Shown here one piece after another: positions 20,605 to 29,795 of a stretch of DNA of 62,742 nucleotides. The DNA is from Ectocarpus siliculosus. Taxonomy: Eukaryota > Sar > Phaeophyceae > Ectocarpales > Ectocarpaceae. The notes below the pieces were generated by a model. That model was not told the DNA's origin. It made no database searches and worked only from the letters and a program-made list of their open reading frames with translations. The position numbers were made by a program, and so were the translations under genes. The DNA is taken from contig FN648697.1 of assembly GCA_000310025.1 (NCBI GenBank), positions 1 through 62,742 on the forward strand. The letters are read 5' to 3'. The stretch's first letter is position 1. Each line of letters starts with the position of its first letter.

Positions 20605-21284
20605 ATGGATTCGCTGACAGCGAAGCTCATGTCCCGCAGCGGGCTCAACCCCATTGACCCTACGCTGCCACCCGTACACAACGTGCGTATGGTGTACCTG
20701 AAGGAGCCATACGGTGATGCCGAAGAAGCTTTGCACGAGGCGCGCGTTGCACTGAATGTGTTCGAAACGAGTGGGAAGGATGTAGATAGGAACACGTTGC
20801 ACAAAGCGATGGCAAATCTTGCGGGAAAAGAACAAGACTACTTTGCTAACCGCTACTTTGGTAGAGACATAACTGTGCTGAAGGGCTGGAAGGAGGAAGG
20901 GAAGCAGGCCCAATTCACAAGAGCAGTCGCGGAATTGAAGAAGGGGGCTGACGACCGAGTGCTGAAAACGCCGCCCACGTATCGCATGCCATTGAGAGCT
21001 GCACGAAATTGTGCAAATGCTATAGATGTACTGTTTTACATGAACCAAAACTCATATGAGACAGACGGAACCATTTGCCTAGGTTCGCAACAAGGCTCGC
21101 AGCAATCCAAAAATTCGTAGATGAATTGCGTGAGATACATCAACAGGTGAAGACAGCGGGGAGCTCGTTGTTTGGGGAGGTGGTCGCGTCTCTCAAAGAC
21201 GCTGAGATTGCTTTACGCCTTGCTACCATGATCACGAGGAACGAGTGGGACCTTCCGTTCGAATTGCGATACCTAGGAAAGTGA
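20605..21284 (+). pseudogene. Paralogue of the 38885-39514 gene, one frameshift
   Basis: Residues 29-100 (VRMVYLKEPYGDAEEALHEA, then YFANRYFGRD) align with the start of the minus-strand gene at 38885-39514 (MVYLTEPFGDAEIALHEA, YFARRYFDGD). That first frame stops at 21120, while the C-terminal text of the family (SLKDAEIALRLATMITRNEW, then DLP) appears in the next frame and ends at 21284. The shift lies near 21080. The family has no domain I know and is mainly helical. It starts with an ATG 24 bp after a gatcgtacat-like leader, divergent from the antirepressor-like gene. Confidence 0.8.
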
Positions 21285-21289
21285 AGTGA

Positions 21290-21574
21290 GAGCGTGGGCC
21301 GTGAGCCAAGGTTGCCCGCGGGAGTTGTAAGGCCTACTCCGTCGCCAGCGTGTCAAGGGTCATCAGCATTCTGCCAACCTTGAAAAGCAACAGGTCCATC
21401 AACAACGCCGCTTTCTACCACGCATCGAAAATCGGCAATACACGCGTGCTCGACCTACTGCTCGCGAACAAACGCCCAACGGCGCTCTACGCATGCACCA
21501 CCGGGGCCGTCGCCGGTCGACACTTGCGTGCCCTCGCGTGGGCCGTGAGCAAAGGGTGCCTGCGGGAGTTGTAA
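21290..21574 (+). pseudogene. Scrambled fragment of the F-box-like family
   Basis: The first about 45 bp repeat the very 3' end of the family (gtgggccgtgagc...gttgtaaggcc); then the text jumps to the interior (gtcgccagcgtgtcaagggt) and runs to the stop of the genes at 28175 and 32864 with an internal deletion. The N-terminal third (MNPDTISHIL) is missing. It is a relic with at least two rearrangement joins. Confidence 0.8.
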
Positions 21575-21628
21575 GGCCCGCTCTTTACATGTAACTAGAA
21601 ACACATAACAAACGCACAGAAAACCACC

Positions 21629-21711
21629 ATGCCGAACAAGAAGAAACACTCTGCATTGCATCGCAGCTCCGTGAAGACCTCAGGGGCAAGGTCTCGTACA
21701 TCATAATCAAC
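21629..21711 (+). pseudogene. Short remnant of the module gene seen at 28684
   Basis: From atgccgaacaagaagaaaca this stretch copies the start of the 28684 remnant, then skips about 100 bp to ttgcatcgcagctcc and ends near atcataatcaacg. It is a 3' flank hitch-hiker of the F-box-like duplication, as the same order occurs at 28620-28850. Confidence 0.75.
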
Positions 21712-22104
21712 GCAAAGCTCCGCTCTATTTATTAGTAATGTTTTGAGCTGCTGACCCGCTGCATCAAACCTGCACAATCTTACAGCGAAATTTGGGCCTA
21801 CAATAGATGCCCGTTTATCAGCATCAACAAACACAACGGTCGCCTCGCGCACGGTAGTACTAAGAACCGCCATCCTCGCCCGAATCTCCTCCTAATCCAG
21901 CTTCGCAGCAAACCTGTTGCACGTGCGCGAGCAAAGGTGCGGAGGGCATTTCTTTTATTTTCTCCACGAAGGGGGTTTTTGTTGTTCTCGCCCGTCCGGC
22001 TTTCTCAGCGAAACACACGAGAACATTCACAACAATCATCGAGAAGGCTTCTGCCTCTGTCTCATGCCTTTTACTGAAGTGACGCTCAGAGAGCAGGACA
22101 AAAC
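21712..22104 (-). pseudogene. Fragmentary open frames, unknown, next to ankyrin gene
   Basis: On the minus strand two frames look protein-like: about 22104-21860 (SMIVVNVLVCFAEKAGR, KIKEMPSAPLLAHVQQVCC) and then 21873-21712 (EATVVFVDADKRASIVG, RLCRFDAAGQQLKTLL). They abut with a one-base phase change and continue from the tail of the ankyrin gene at 22105-23278. This could be the degraded C-terminal half of that gene or a separate broken gene. It is cut at 21711 by the duplicated block. Confidence 0.3.
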
Positions 22105-23278
22105 TCACCGCATCAGTCTGGCCAGCACCACACGCGACCGCTCCCTCTGCGCCACCCTCCTGATCCACGGCATCACGGTTAAGACGCCGCAATCGGTGGA
22201 GGTCGTGGTACGTCGCCCCCAATCCCACGAGACACCCTGGATCGCCGGAGCCCGTAACAGCGTGCGCCGGATGGCTTTCCTGAGCGTCCTTTTGTCCTCC
22301 TCCTCCCTTGCCTCAATCAGCGTTTCGACATCATTCAGGGGTAGGATGTATGCCGCCTAGGTCCATCAACGCCGTCGCATCCGCACCGGCCTCGAGAAGC
22401 CACTGGACTTTCTTGGGAGACCTGCCCGCGGCACAACCGAGAGCGGAACGACCGATTGTATCGGTGGCACTGTTGATGTGGCCGAGGGCGTGCTCCTCGT
22501 AGTGCCTCAGCAGGAATTTTGCACACTTGTCGTCGGTCTCCCACAAAATAGCCCCCACCAGTGCTACCCCCCTGGTGTCTTGCACACCAAAGCTTGCTAG
22601 GGTGCGGAGGGCGTCAATTTGACCAAAGAAGGCGGCCTTCTGGAGTGCGATTAAACCGGCGGAATCTCCTCCGCAGCTAGCAAGACCAATCATAGAGATC
22701 ATGTACACTATGGCTTCGCGTTGTCCACTTTCAGCTGCGAAGTCCAGAGGGACCATCTTGTTCGTGCCTTTCGTCGAAGCCTGGGGGTCGCTTCCCGCGC
22801 TCACGAGCAAGTCAATTGTCCGTACATCACCGATCCAGCACGCGGCGTGTAGGGGCGTCCGACCATCTCGGACTCTGGCGGAGGGGTTGGCGTTGGCCTC
22901 CAGCAAGAACCTAACCACCTCGGGGTGTTTTCCTTCCACTGCGAGATGTAAAGCTGTTTTTTTGCCGTCGGTGTCTGCTGTGTCGACTGCAGCACCGGCA
23001 TCGACGAGCAGCGTAGTGATATCAAGGTATCCACCGTCCGCTGCAACCATCAGCGCCGTGCGCCCGTTGATAGCCTTTTGAGACACACTACCTCCCTTCG
23101 ACAAAAGGTACCTCGCTAAACGCCCTTGGTGCGTCAGCGCAGCAATCATTAGTGGTGAAAATCCTCCCGGTGTGGCACTATTGACATCGCATGTCCCGGC
23201 CTCCACAAGAAGGACTGCTCGATCGTAGTCCTTAGCATGACAAGCCCGGTGAAGGAGATTGAGGTAGCGTCTAGGCAT
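22105..23278 (-). CDS. Ankyrin-repeat protein, probable frameshift near its 3' end
   Basis: 315 residues from the ATG at 23276-23278 to a TGA at 22331-22333. About eight ankyrin units are visible (GGFSPLMIAALTHQ, NGRTALMVAADGG, KTALHLAVEGKHPEVVRFLL, DGRTPLHAACWIG, LGCAAGRSPKKVQWLL). The last unit is cut at its loop; in another frame, beginning at about 22350, a helical acidic-to-basic text follows (LNDVETLIEAREEDKRTLRK) and is open to 22105. That is the expected place for an ankyrin C-terminal cap, so I include it and suspect a 1-bp indel. Translation as read gives the shorter protein. It is unlike the duplicated ankyrin family at 10-14 kb. Confidence 0.75.
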
Positions 23279-23675
23279 TGTGGGGTGACGGCGTGCTGCG
23301 GCGCGAAGTCAGGCGGCCTGAGCTGCTGGTGACTCTGGAGTCTGAACGCGGGTGACGGCTCAGCGACCACGGGTAGGGCTTCAGCCCAAACGCCTCTTCG
23401 TATATTTTCGCGAAAATTTTCCGATTTAAGGTGGCTTCATGTGATTGGCTGTGGAACGACAGTCACCCAACGAACTTCCGCTGTTCGCAGGCACTGTTGT
23501 TTTTTTTTCTCTGTAGCAGAAAGAGATGAGGTATGTCAAAAATCACTGCCGTTAAACGAGGCCTATTTATTATATTACACAGACCCCCCCGTGCCGCGGG
23601 CGGAGTAGAGACGAGCGGGAGTAGATGCGGAGGGGGAGGGGGAGGATGGAGAGGAATGAGCAGCTGAATACAGTT
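23279..23675. other. Intergenic, nothing recognised
   Basis: No supported gene on either strand. It contains a G/A-rich patch (23611-23650) just before the small inverted-repeat element. Confidence 0.5.
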
Positions 23676-23874
23676 GGCGCCCGCACTTAAGAAAAGAACA
23701 TCTTAATTTGCGTGAGGCTGGGGTTCTTAGTTGCCTGTTGAGGCTGCGCATGGCCATTATATAGGTTTTAGTGTGAGGTTCTTAACGGGGACCACTAAAA
23801 TACGCTCATGTTCATGAGTTTTGGATTTTTTGAGCCTCATGTTCTTAACAGGTAGGTTCTTAAGTGCGGGCGCC
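23676..23874. mobile_element. MITE-like element with 18-bp perfect terminal inverted repeats
   Basis: ggcgcccgcacttaagaa at 23676-23693 is repeated as its exact reverse complement at 23857-23874. The arms continue imperfectly inward (aagaacat and gaggct on both sides) and a few bases outward (tacag). The element is about 199 bp with no coding capacity, as in non-autonomous DNA transposons. I could not define a clear target-site duplication. Confidence 0.75.
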
Positions 23875-24147
23875 ATCTGTAAGCAGGTTGGTTCAACAGT
23901 CGAACAAAAGCCTTACTCGGGAATGAGGGGATTATGGAACTCCCTTGAAATGCGGAGCAATAGGCTTTGCGCGGGGTTTCGCGGGTTGCTTGCACCGTCC
24001 GTGTCACACGCTCGTCCTGACCCACATGACAACGAAAAGGTCGGGTAGGTTGAGGGTGCTGCCGTGCAAGAGCGACATGGTAGGAACCGTGTGCAGGGAG
24101 TGTGCAAGGCAAGAGCGAAACAGCAGGAAACGTGTGCGGAATATGCC
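23875..24147. other. Intergenic, nothing recognised
   Basis: No supported gene. The text gtgcaagagcgacatggtag and a diverged repeat of it (gtgcaaggcaagagcgaaac) suggest an imperfect short duplication at about 24065-24140. Confidence 0.4.
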
Positions 24148-24773
24148 TTATACATTCGGCCAAAGGGTCGGTGTGGATGGCAGCAGCCAGAAGTTCAGGT
24201 GAGCTATACAGTGTGCTGCTGCATAAACGATGCTGCTGATGTGCTGATACTCTGCTGGTATTGTCTGGCTCTCGAGGAGCATTTGCTCACCAACCTTGAG
24301 CTGTTGTTCAAACATCCGCTTGGCGAGCTCCGCACGGTCTTTTTCCGCAAGGAACTTGAAACCGGCCGGCATGCCATCGAATGTTTCGACCGCCTCCTCT
24401 TGTCCCTGTTCGGTGCTCTGGAGAGTAGCGTGGCGGGTCTCGATCTCGGACACGAGGCTCAGATCGCCGCCGGGCAGACCTTTGCGGATGACTGGCGACG
24501 GAACTCGCGTGCTTTCTTGCCAGGAAGCAGCCATACAATTTCAATAAGGGTTTTGGCGTCGGCCACCGGCGTGACATTCCCTTTACCATTGATTCGTAAC
24601 CGGGAACATTGAGATCCAAGTTTTGGGTTTGCTTGAATAAGACGTTTCAAGGAGGTATTTGCCACACTCGAGTCGCCTCTAAGCACCATTCGGACTGTGT
24701 CTATGGCACTTCCCTTCCTCGTGTCTTTGTCTACGCGGATGCTTGAGGTGTCCATATTCTCAATGAGGTTCAT
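24148..24773 (-). pseudogene. Degenerate copy of the antirepressor-like module gene
   Basis: From the ATG at 24771-24773 the text is close to the gene at 19441-20451 (NLIENMDTSSIRVDKDTRK, TPVADAKTLIEIVWLLPG). A frameshift with a short deletion near 24478 breaks it within the LGGDLSL motif; the rest continues in another frame (DLSLVSEIETRHATLQS, ETFDGMPAGFKFLAEKDRAE). At about 24270 the similarity stops and unrelated sequence follows, so the coiled coil and C-terminal part are lost. It is clearly a recent duplicate that has died. Confidence 0.88.
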
Positions 24774-24863
24774 GACTGCTGTAATTAAAGTTTTGAAACA
24801 TATTTTTGGGGGCCAGATGAACTCGCCAATGCAAAACCACCACCGTGCCCACCGCGAGAGCGA

Positions 24864-25858
24864 ATGTTGACACGAATCAATGAAACACAAATGAGCACCA
24901 TAAAGCCTCACTTGTTCCCGCGTCCAACAGTTGGAAATATTTCTACGATGAAGTCCTGTCCGGCCGAGACAATATGTGGTGACCTAAAAGAAAATGTTCC
25001 GATGGTACAGCCTTGTCCGGAACCTGGATTCGGAACAACGACATATATTGTTCGTAAAGCACTTTGTGATATCAACATCATCCTTGAAACAGTGCGTATC
25101 GACAAATCTTCTGGAAAGGCCAGCTCGATCGACGTGGTGAGGATGGTGCTCAAAAGTGACTCCAGTGCAGCACATACCACGTTAAAACGCCTTTTCGCGG
25201 TAGATGACTGTACGCCATCACTCAGATCCCGCACAAGCTACATTCGAATTAACGGTTCGGGACATCAAACGCCGGTAGCGGATTTGAAAACTCTGGTCGA
25301 AATGGTCTGGAAGTTGCCCGGGCGGACTTCGGCCACATTCCGCCGTAAATCGGCAGAGACCATGTGTAGGGTTATGGGCGGCGACCTAGCTTTGCTCAAA
25401 GAAATCGAACAGAACAACCTGACATGGAGGTCGGTTGAGGGGGGCCCAGCCATCCAACAGGCTTTAATCGAGCCAATCGAGTACCAACATGTAGAGAAGT
25501 CAACCAGTGTAAAGGAGTGTTGGGTTCGAGACGCACTGGCTTCCCTCGTCGGAGGAGAACCCGAGGTAGAAACACCTGCGGGTAACATCGACGTACTCAG
25601 TGGTACCGAAGTGATCGAGGTAAAGTACTACAAACAGTGGAAGCATGGACTAGGCCAAGTTCTTGCATATCATTGCTTCCACCCTTCTCTGGCCAAACGT
25701 CTACATCTCTTTGCACACGCCGGTGAAGTCGGTACGCAGAAATATTTTGATTTGCTAAGTTGGTGTGCGACGCGCATGCCGTAAGGGTCACTTTGGAAGA
25801 GGTGTCTGAAATGGACAGCCCGCCTCGTTCCAAAAGGGCGCGCGTAGAAAATGAATGA
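24864..25858 (+). CDS. Shared module fused to a PD-(D/E)XK nuclease-like domain (frameshift near the 3' end)
   Basis: 306 residues as read, from the ATG at 24864 (a second ATG is at 24894). Residues 85-185 are the module of the 19441 gene (YIRINGSGHQTPVADLKTLV, then EMVWKLPG and MGGDLALLKEIE). Residues 215-285 replace the antirepressor tail with GNIDVLSGTEVIEVKYYKQW and GLGQVLAYH: Asp243, Glu252-x-Lys254 and Gln265-x3-Tyr269, the D-ExK-QxxxY signature of PD-(D/E)XK nucleases. The frame stops at 25782-25784. In the next frame, open to 25858, a fitting end follows (VRVTLEEVSEMDSPPRSKR), which includes a basic nuclear-localisation-like tail, so a 1-bp indel near 25760 is likely. The nuclease role is inferred from motif order. 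Confidence 0.75.
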
Positions 25859-25948
25859 AAAATACATCATCAGTGCCACTGTCCCCCCACTGCGCAGTGG
25901 TACCAAAGTCTGAAAGCAGATCAGACGGTGGCACACTTATTAACCAAA

Positions 25949-27473
25949 TCACACCTCAAGTATTGTGCATTTCTTCTCGTCCAAAACGAACCTGTCCCCG
26001 GGCGTATATTCCTCGCCGCCGATCGTGATGGAATCAGTTGTTTCGTCGTACGCCACCGTCTTCGTCGACGCATCAGAGAGTTGCAGCGTGAACATTTGGC
26101 CGCTGCCGCCCGAGCTGCTGAACGGGGACAGCACGGAATCATCCGTGGTCGTGACCTCTCCTCTTTTCACGAAAGAAAGCGTGGCTTTCTTTTTACCGGA
26201 CACCTTGACACCGACCTTTTCTCCGGTCGCGAACAGCTCGTTCATGACTTCACTGACGCCATCGAGCTCGGCTTGGCCCAGGGCACTCAGGTCGTACGCA
26301 CCGGCGGCCCCGTAGTCGGAGACGCTGTAGCTCGATGCAACATTGGCCAGAGTTTGCGTGCTACTCGTTTGCACTACCTCGTACCCGCTGCCGAAGCTTG
26401 CATACAACGTCACATGGTACGTCGTCTCCGCCTGCAAATTCTTGATATCCACCGTACGATCCGTAACGATGCCGGTGATGTCGTCGTGGGTCACCGTGGC
26501 CATGGTGGAGTCAGCCCCTTCTTCGCCCACCACGACCCTGCACGACAAGGCCCCGTCGATCTCTGCGATGGTGGCCCGGATTCTCGTCACGCGGGGAGAG
26601 AGCACGATGGAAACCTGTTTGGCGGTGATGACGAACGTCTGCACTAGGTCAGAGTTACAAACCCCGATTTGCACGGAGTCCATCCCGTCCGAAGAGTGAA
26701 AAGATATGGTTGAACCGGTCGCGCGCTGCTCTTCTCCGCGTGTTCCGTCGCCCCTGTTGTAGTAGACGATTCTCTCCAGCTCTGACTCGAAATAGGCCTT
26801 GTCCAGATCGAGTGTCCAGGTTGAATCCGGCTGTCCTATCGCGACAGAACTGAAGTCGGTGACGTCGTTGTTTCCATCGATCGCCAAGTCGCCCGTTTTG
26901 TCTCCCCACGCGGAGCTCAGTGTGGCCGTTCCCAGTGGAGATATGTTGGTGCCATTCATCGTGTACAACTCCAACTCGGAAACCTGAAGGTATTGCTGCG
27001 ACGCACTCTGTATCACGACCTGGTTGAAACTACGAGGAGGCTCCGTGATGACGAACGTCTGCACGACGTCGGTGGTACATGTACCAACCTGATCGGTCTC
27101 TGACCCGTCGGAGGAATGCAGCAAGATTTCTGCTCCAATCAGGCGCTGTTCTTCCCCGCGGTCCGCAACGCGGTTGTAGACAACTACCTTCCACAAATCT
27201 GACTTCGGGTAATCTTTGTCTAGGTCAAGCGTCCACGTGGCACCATTGGGGTCACCACTCATATTCGGAATTTACAGCTTCGTCACCTGTGAACACGGGT
27301 GAGGTATTTCTATCATTACCCAGATGCGCATATCCGTTCCACTTTGTGTTGGAATTGGAGGCAGTTCCTAGAAGAGCGATGTTGGCACCGTTCATATCGT
27401 ACAACTCGAACTCCGCGAAGTGGAACTCCAGATCGTAGAGAGTGAAGGTGACCTTGTTGTACGTTTGAGACAT
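25949..27473 (-). CDS. Discoidin (F5/8 C)-like and FN3-like surface protein, one frameshift
   Basis: As read, two frames: 27473-27252 (74 codons, ATG) and 27262-25949 (437 residues from an internal ATG). The first discoidin-like unit starts in the upper frame (FELYDMNGANIALLG) and ends in the lower (WTLDLDKDYPKSDLWKVVVY). The second is whole in the lower frame (LELYTMNGTNISPLG; WTLDLDKAYFESELERIVYY). A single-domain comparison therefore places one 1-bp indel at about 27255-27262. Next come an FN3-like domain (about residues 215-300 of the long frame; LQAETTYHVTLYA) and a C-terminal beta-rich module (TDSITIGGEEYTPGDRFVL) that recurs in the gene at 57686. No signal peptide is seen. Carbohydrate or surface binding in the virion is inferred. 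Confidence 0.75.
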
Positions 27474-27572
27474 TTGGCTTTATGATACAGAACAACATAT
27501 TTTTGCAGATGATCACCGATTTGAGCGTTTGAAGTACAACTGCAGTCGCTCGAGACATGCGAGTGCCACATT

Positions 27573-28064
27573 TCACGCCACATACGCCACATCAGTCACA
27601 TTGTACCTCGGCGTCAGCGACAAGCGCACGTGCACCCAGTGCACGCCGCCGCCGTGTGTGCTGACATACACCGTCTCCCCGCGAGCAAGTTTCTTCTCGA
27701 GTTCTATCGCAACCTTCCTCCACAACGCCTTTCTCTCGCCGAGGGTGGAGTGCTTGTAAAAATTGCCAATGTGAGAGAAGTTTTTTCCGGAGTCGGGTGG
27801 GATCACGAGTGTTGTCGACGGCGTGCTGCTGCTCCGGAAGCTCACCGGGACGCCACGGGCGCGCCGGAGGTGCATCGCAAATGGGTTCCGATCAGCGGGC
27901 GTCTTTGCGGGTAGAACACGCGCGGCGCTCTTGATCTTGGAGTGGAAGAGGCTGTCTCCACCGTTGTACGCTGGCGAGCACTCCCAGAACACACTGCTTT
28001 TGATTTCCGGGAGCATGCGACCCTCCTTCCACATCTTGATGACTTCTTTCCACGTCCTTGCCAT
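27573..28064 (-). CDS. DUF6940-like protein
   Basis: 163 residues from the ATG at 28062-28064. The order of motifs FWECSPA (residues about 26-32), a central HIGNFYKHS, LWRKV and the end VYVSTHGGGVHWVHVRL then PRY matches what I recall of the DUF6940 family, in which a final S-T-x-G-x-G-V-x-W-L-H-V-R-L block is the hallmark. That family occurs in giant viruses, bacteria and algae and has no known function that I can state. The gene is intact and complete. It lies head to head with the F-box-like gene at 28175 (about 110 bp apart). Confidence 0.7.
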   Translation of the reverse strand: MARTWKEVIKMWKEGRMLPEIKSSVFWECSPAYNGGDSLFHSKIKSAARVLPAKTPADRNPFAMHLRRARGVPVSFRSSSTPSTTLVIPPDSGKNFSHIGNFYKHSTLGERKALWRKVAIELEKKLARGETVYVSTHGGGVHWVHVRLSLTPRYNVTDVAYVA

Positions 28065-28139
28065 GGTTCGTTTGCATACTTTGATTCAAAACATTAAAAT
28101 CATCGAAAACGGTGTGCTGGAGCAGGTGCTGCTGATGTG

Positions 28140-28174
28140 CTCACAAGTATTTTAATGATCGTTTACACCACAGA
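28140..28174 (+). promoter_or_regulatory. Conserved upstream element of the F-box-like genes
   Basis: ttttaatgatcg, then t or c and tta, lies just upstream of both full F-box-like copies (28151 and 32825), ending in acagaATG. Both duplicates keep it, so it may hold the promoter, or it may simply be part of the duplicated block. Confidence 0.4.
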
Positions 28175-28615
28175 ATGAACCCCGACACCATCTCCCACAT
28201 TCTTGCCTTTTGCGGCAACGCCTACCTATACTCCGCAACCGTGAGCAAAGCCTGGCTGCAAGCGTATGGCGGCAGCAGACACACGTCCGTATGTGAAGCG
28301 GTCGCCAGCGTGTTAAGGGTCAGCAGCATTCTTCCGACCTTGAAAAGCCACAGGTCCATCAACAACGCCGCTTTCTACCACGCATCGAAAATCGGCAATA
28401 TATGCGTGCTCGACCTACTGCTTGCCAACAAACGCCCAACAGCGCTATACGCGTGCACCGCCGGGGCCGTCGCCGGGAGACACTTGCACGCCCTCGCGTG
28501 GGCAGTTTCCAACGGGTTCCCGCTCGACAGATTCGTTTGCCACTCGGCAGGACTGCACAGAGATTTGGAAATGCTCGCGTGGGCCGTGAGCAAAGGGTGC
28601 CCGCGGGAGTTGTAA
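28175..28615 (+). CDS. F-box-like / ankyrin-like protein, copy A
   Basis: 146 residues. The N-terminus (MNPDTISHILAFCGNAYLYS, then KAWLQAYGG) has the spacing of an F-box-like helix pair. The remainder contains degenerate ankyrin-like units of the type found in stramenopile and giant-virus proteins (AAFYHASKIGNICVLDLLLA; LHALAWAVSNGFPLD; LEMLAWAVSKGCPREL). F-box proteins link substrates to SCF ubiquitin ligases; that role is inferred. It is nearly identical to copy B at 32864, with only a handful of differences, and to the fragment at 21290. The 3' flank including the text gaaaccaccatgccgaa is also duplicated. Confidence 0.75.
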   Translation: MNPDTISHILAFCGNAYLYSATVSKAWLQAYGGSRHTSVCEAVASVLRVSSILPTLKSHRSINNAAFYHASKIGNICVLDLLLANKRPTALYACTAGAVAGRHLHALAWAVSNGFPLDRFVCHSAGLHRDLEMLAWAVSKGCPREL

Positions 28616-28683
28616 GGTCCACTTTTTACCTGTAACTTGAACAAGTAGAAACGCACAACAAACGCACAGAAAACAAAACCACC

Positions 28684-28986
28684 ATGCCGAACAAGAAGAA
28701 ACACTCCGGATAGCACAAGGCGAAGATCACTGCAAGGAAAGCACGTGCTTCCGGAGCGGAAACGCCCGGCAGGCCCGACGTATTTTCAGGATGCATTGCA
28801 TCGCAGCTCCGCGAAGACCTCAGGGGCAAGGTCTCGTACATAAAAATCAACGGAAAGGGGCCAGTGACGCCGGTAGCCGACGTTGAAACCATTGGTCGCA
28901 TGGTCCGACTCCTGCGTAAAGACGGTGCCGCGGAGTTGTTTTCGCCGATCGGCACCGCCGGCACCCTGCCTCAGAGAGGTACTTGA
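28684..28986 (+). pseudogene. Remnant of the shared-module family with early TAG
   Basis: From the ATG at 28684 the frame has a TAG at 28711-28713 and is then open to 28986. The later part matches the module (LREDLRGKVSYIKINGKG, TPVADVETIGRMVRLL) and then diverges. A basic N-terminus (MPNKKKHS) lies before the stop. All downstream domains are missing. The same start occurs in decayed form at 21629 and, as a few codons only, at 33368, always behind an F-box-like copy. Confidence 0.75.
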
Positions 28987-29112
28987 AAGAAACTCTCTCT
29001 ACACAACAAAAGGGAGGGGGGGGGCGCAAGATTTGTTTCCTCAGAGAGGATCACCCTGCCTTACGAGAAGAAATATAAAATTGTAGAAATATAATTAATA
29101 ATAGTTCAAACA

Positions 29113-29658
29113 ATGAGGTGCACGTTTCTCCCCGTTTTCGGCGGTGTCGGTCAAGCACCCGTTGCCTACGTTGGCCCGTCACACAACCTTAGGCCCCGTG
29201 CGCGAAAACACCTCACGAGATCACAGAAGCAAGCAGTGCTACAGACACAACGATCGCGTTGTAACTCGTGTGGCGACCTGATTCACCTGCAACCTTATGC
29301 CAACTGTGATGCAGATCACGTCATCGGCGTGTGCCGAGGGGGCGAAACGGTTGAGGAGAATACGCAGATGCTCTGTGTTCGCTGTCATCGACAAAAAACT
29401 TGCCTCGAGGCGGGAGGGTCGCCAAGGACCGTCGAGGTGGCGTTGGAACCCGGTGATAGCAATGTGTACATTTTTACGGGGGGCACGATGGACTTGCCGT
29501 GCGACAAAAGGACGCCACTCGAGGCCATCGGGGACGGGTGTGCGCTGTCTATCATCACATACAAGCGCGTCAACAGAAAAGTGGTCAAAGTGGTGGACGA
29601 AGGGGTGGATTATGCGAAAATGTTGCAACGATTTGTGTATAATCCGGTGAAGATTTGA
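29113..29658 (+). CDS. HNH endonuclease-like protein
   Basis: 181 residues. Residues 45-100 give an HNH finger: CNSCGDL, then NCDADHVIGVCRGGETVEEN, TQMLCVRCHRQK. The DxDH, downstream Asn and the CxxC...CxxCH zinc-binding pairs are all present, so the nuclease fold looks intact. The C-terminal 80 residues have no known domain (DLPCDKRTPLEAIGDG). HNH proteins cut DNA; in phages and large DNA viruses many are mobile or assist packaging. The ATG at 29113 is the first in frame after an A/T-rich leader (ataattaataata). The stop is TGA. Confidence 0.82.
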   Translation: MRCTFLPVFGGVGQAPVAYVGPSHNLRPRARKHLTRSQKQAVLQTQRSRCNSCGDLIHLQPYANCDADHVIGVCRGGETVEENTQMLCVRCHRQKTCLEAGGSPRTVEVALEPGDSNVYIFTGGTMDLPCDKRTPLEAIGDGCALSIITYKRVNRKVVKVVDEGVDYAKMLQRFVYNPVKI

Positions 29659-29664
29659 GTCATC

Positions 29665-29760
29665 ACTTCGCGGATAGCTTGCTCAATGATGTCCTCGTCG
29701 CGTTCGCTGTACACATTTTTGCAGATCGGGCGTGGCCGAGTCTTGCAGGTTCCTTCTGCT
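29665..29760 (-). pseudogene. 3' scrap of the antirepressor-like gene
   Basis: cttcgcggatagcttgctca and the following 50 bp copy 19457-19525 (C-terminal codons of the gene at 19441), then jump to cgtggccgagtcttgcag, which matches 19718-19736. It is a further duplication relic of the module family, with an internal deletion. Confidence 0.8.
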
Positions 29761-29795
29761 CCCCCCCTTTCCCTACGCACAATCACCTCCTCAAG

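Noticed and set aside
25928-26699. Plus-strand frames of 116-239 codons
   Set aside because: Antisense to the discoidin/FN3 gene, which has clear domain content.
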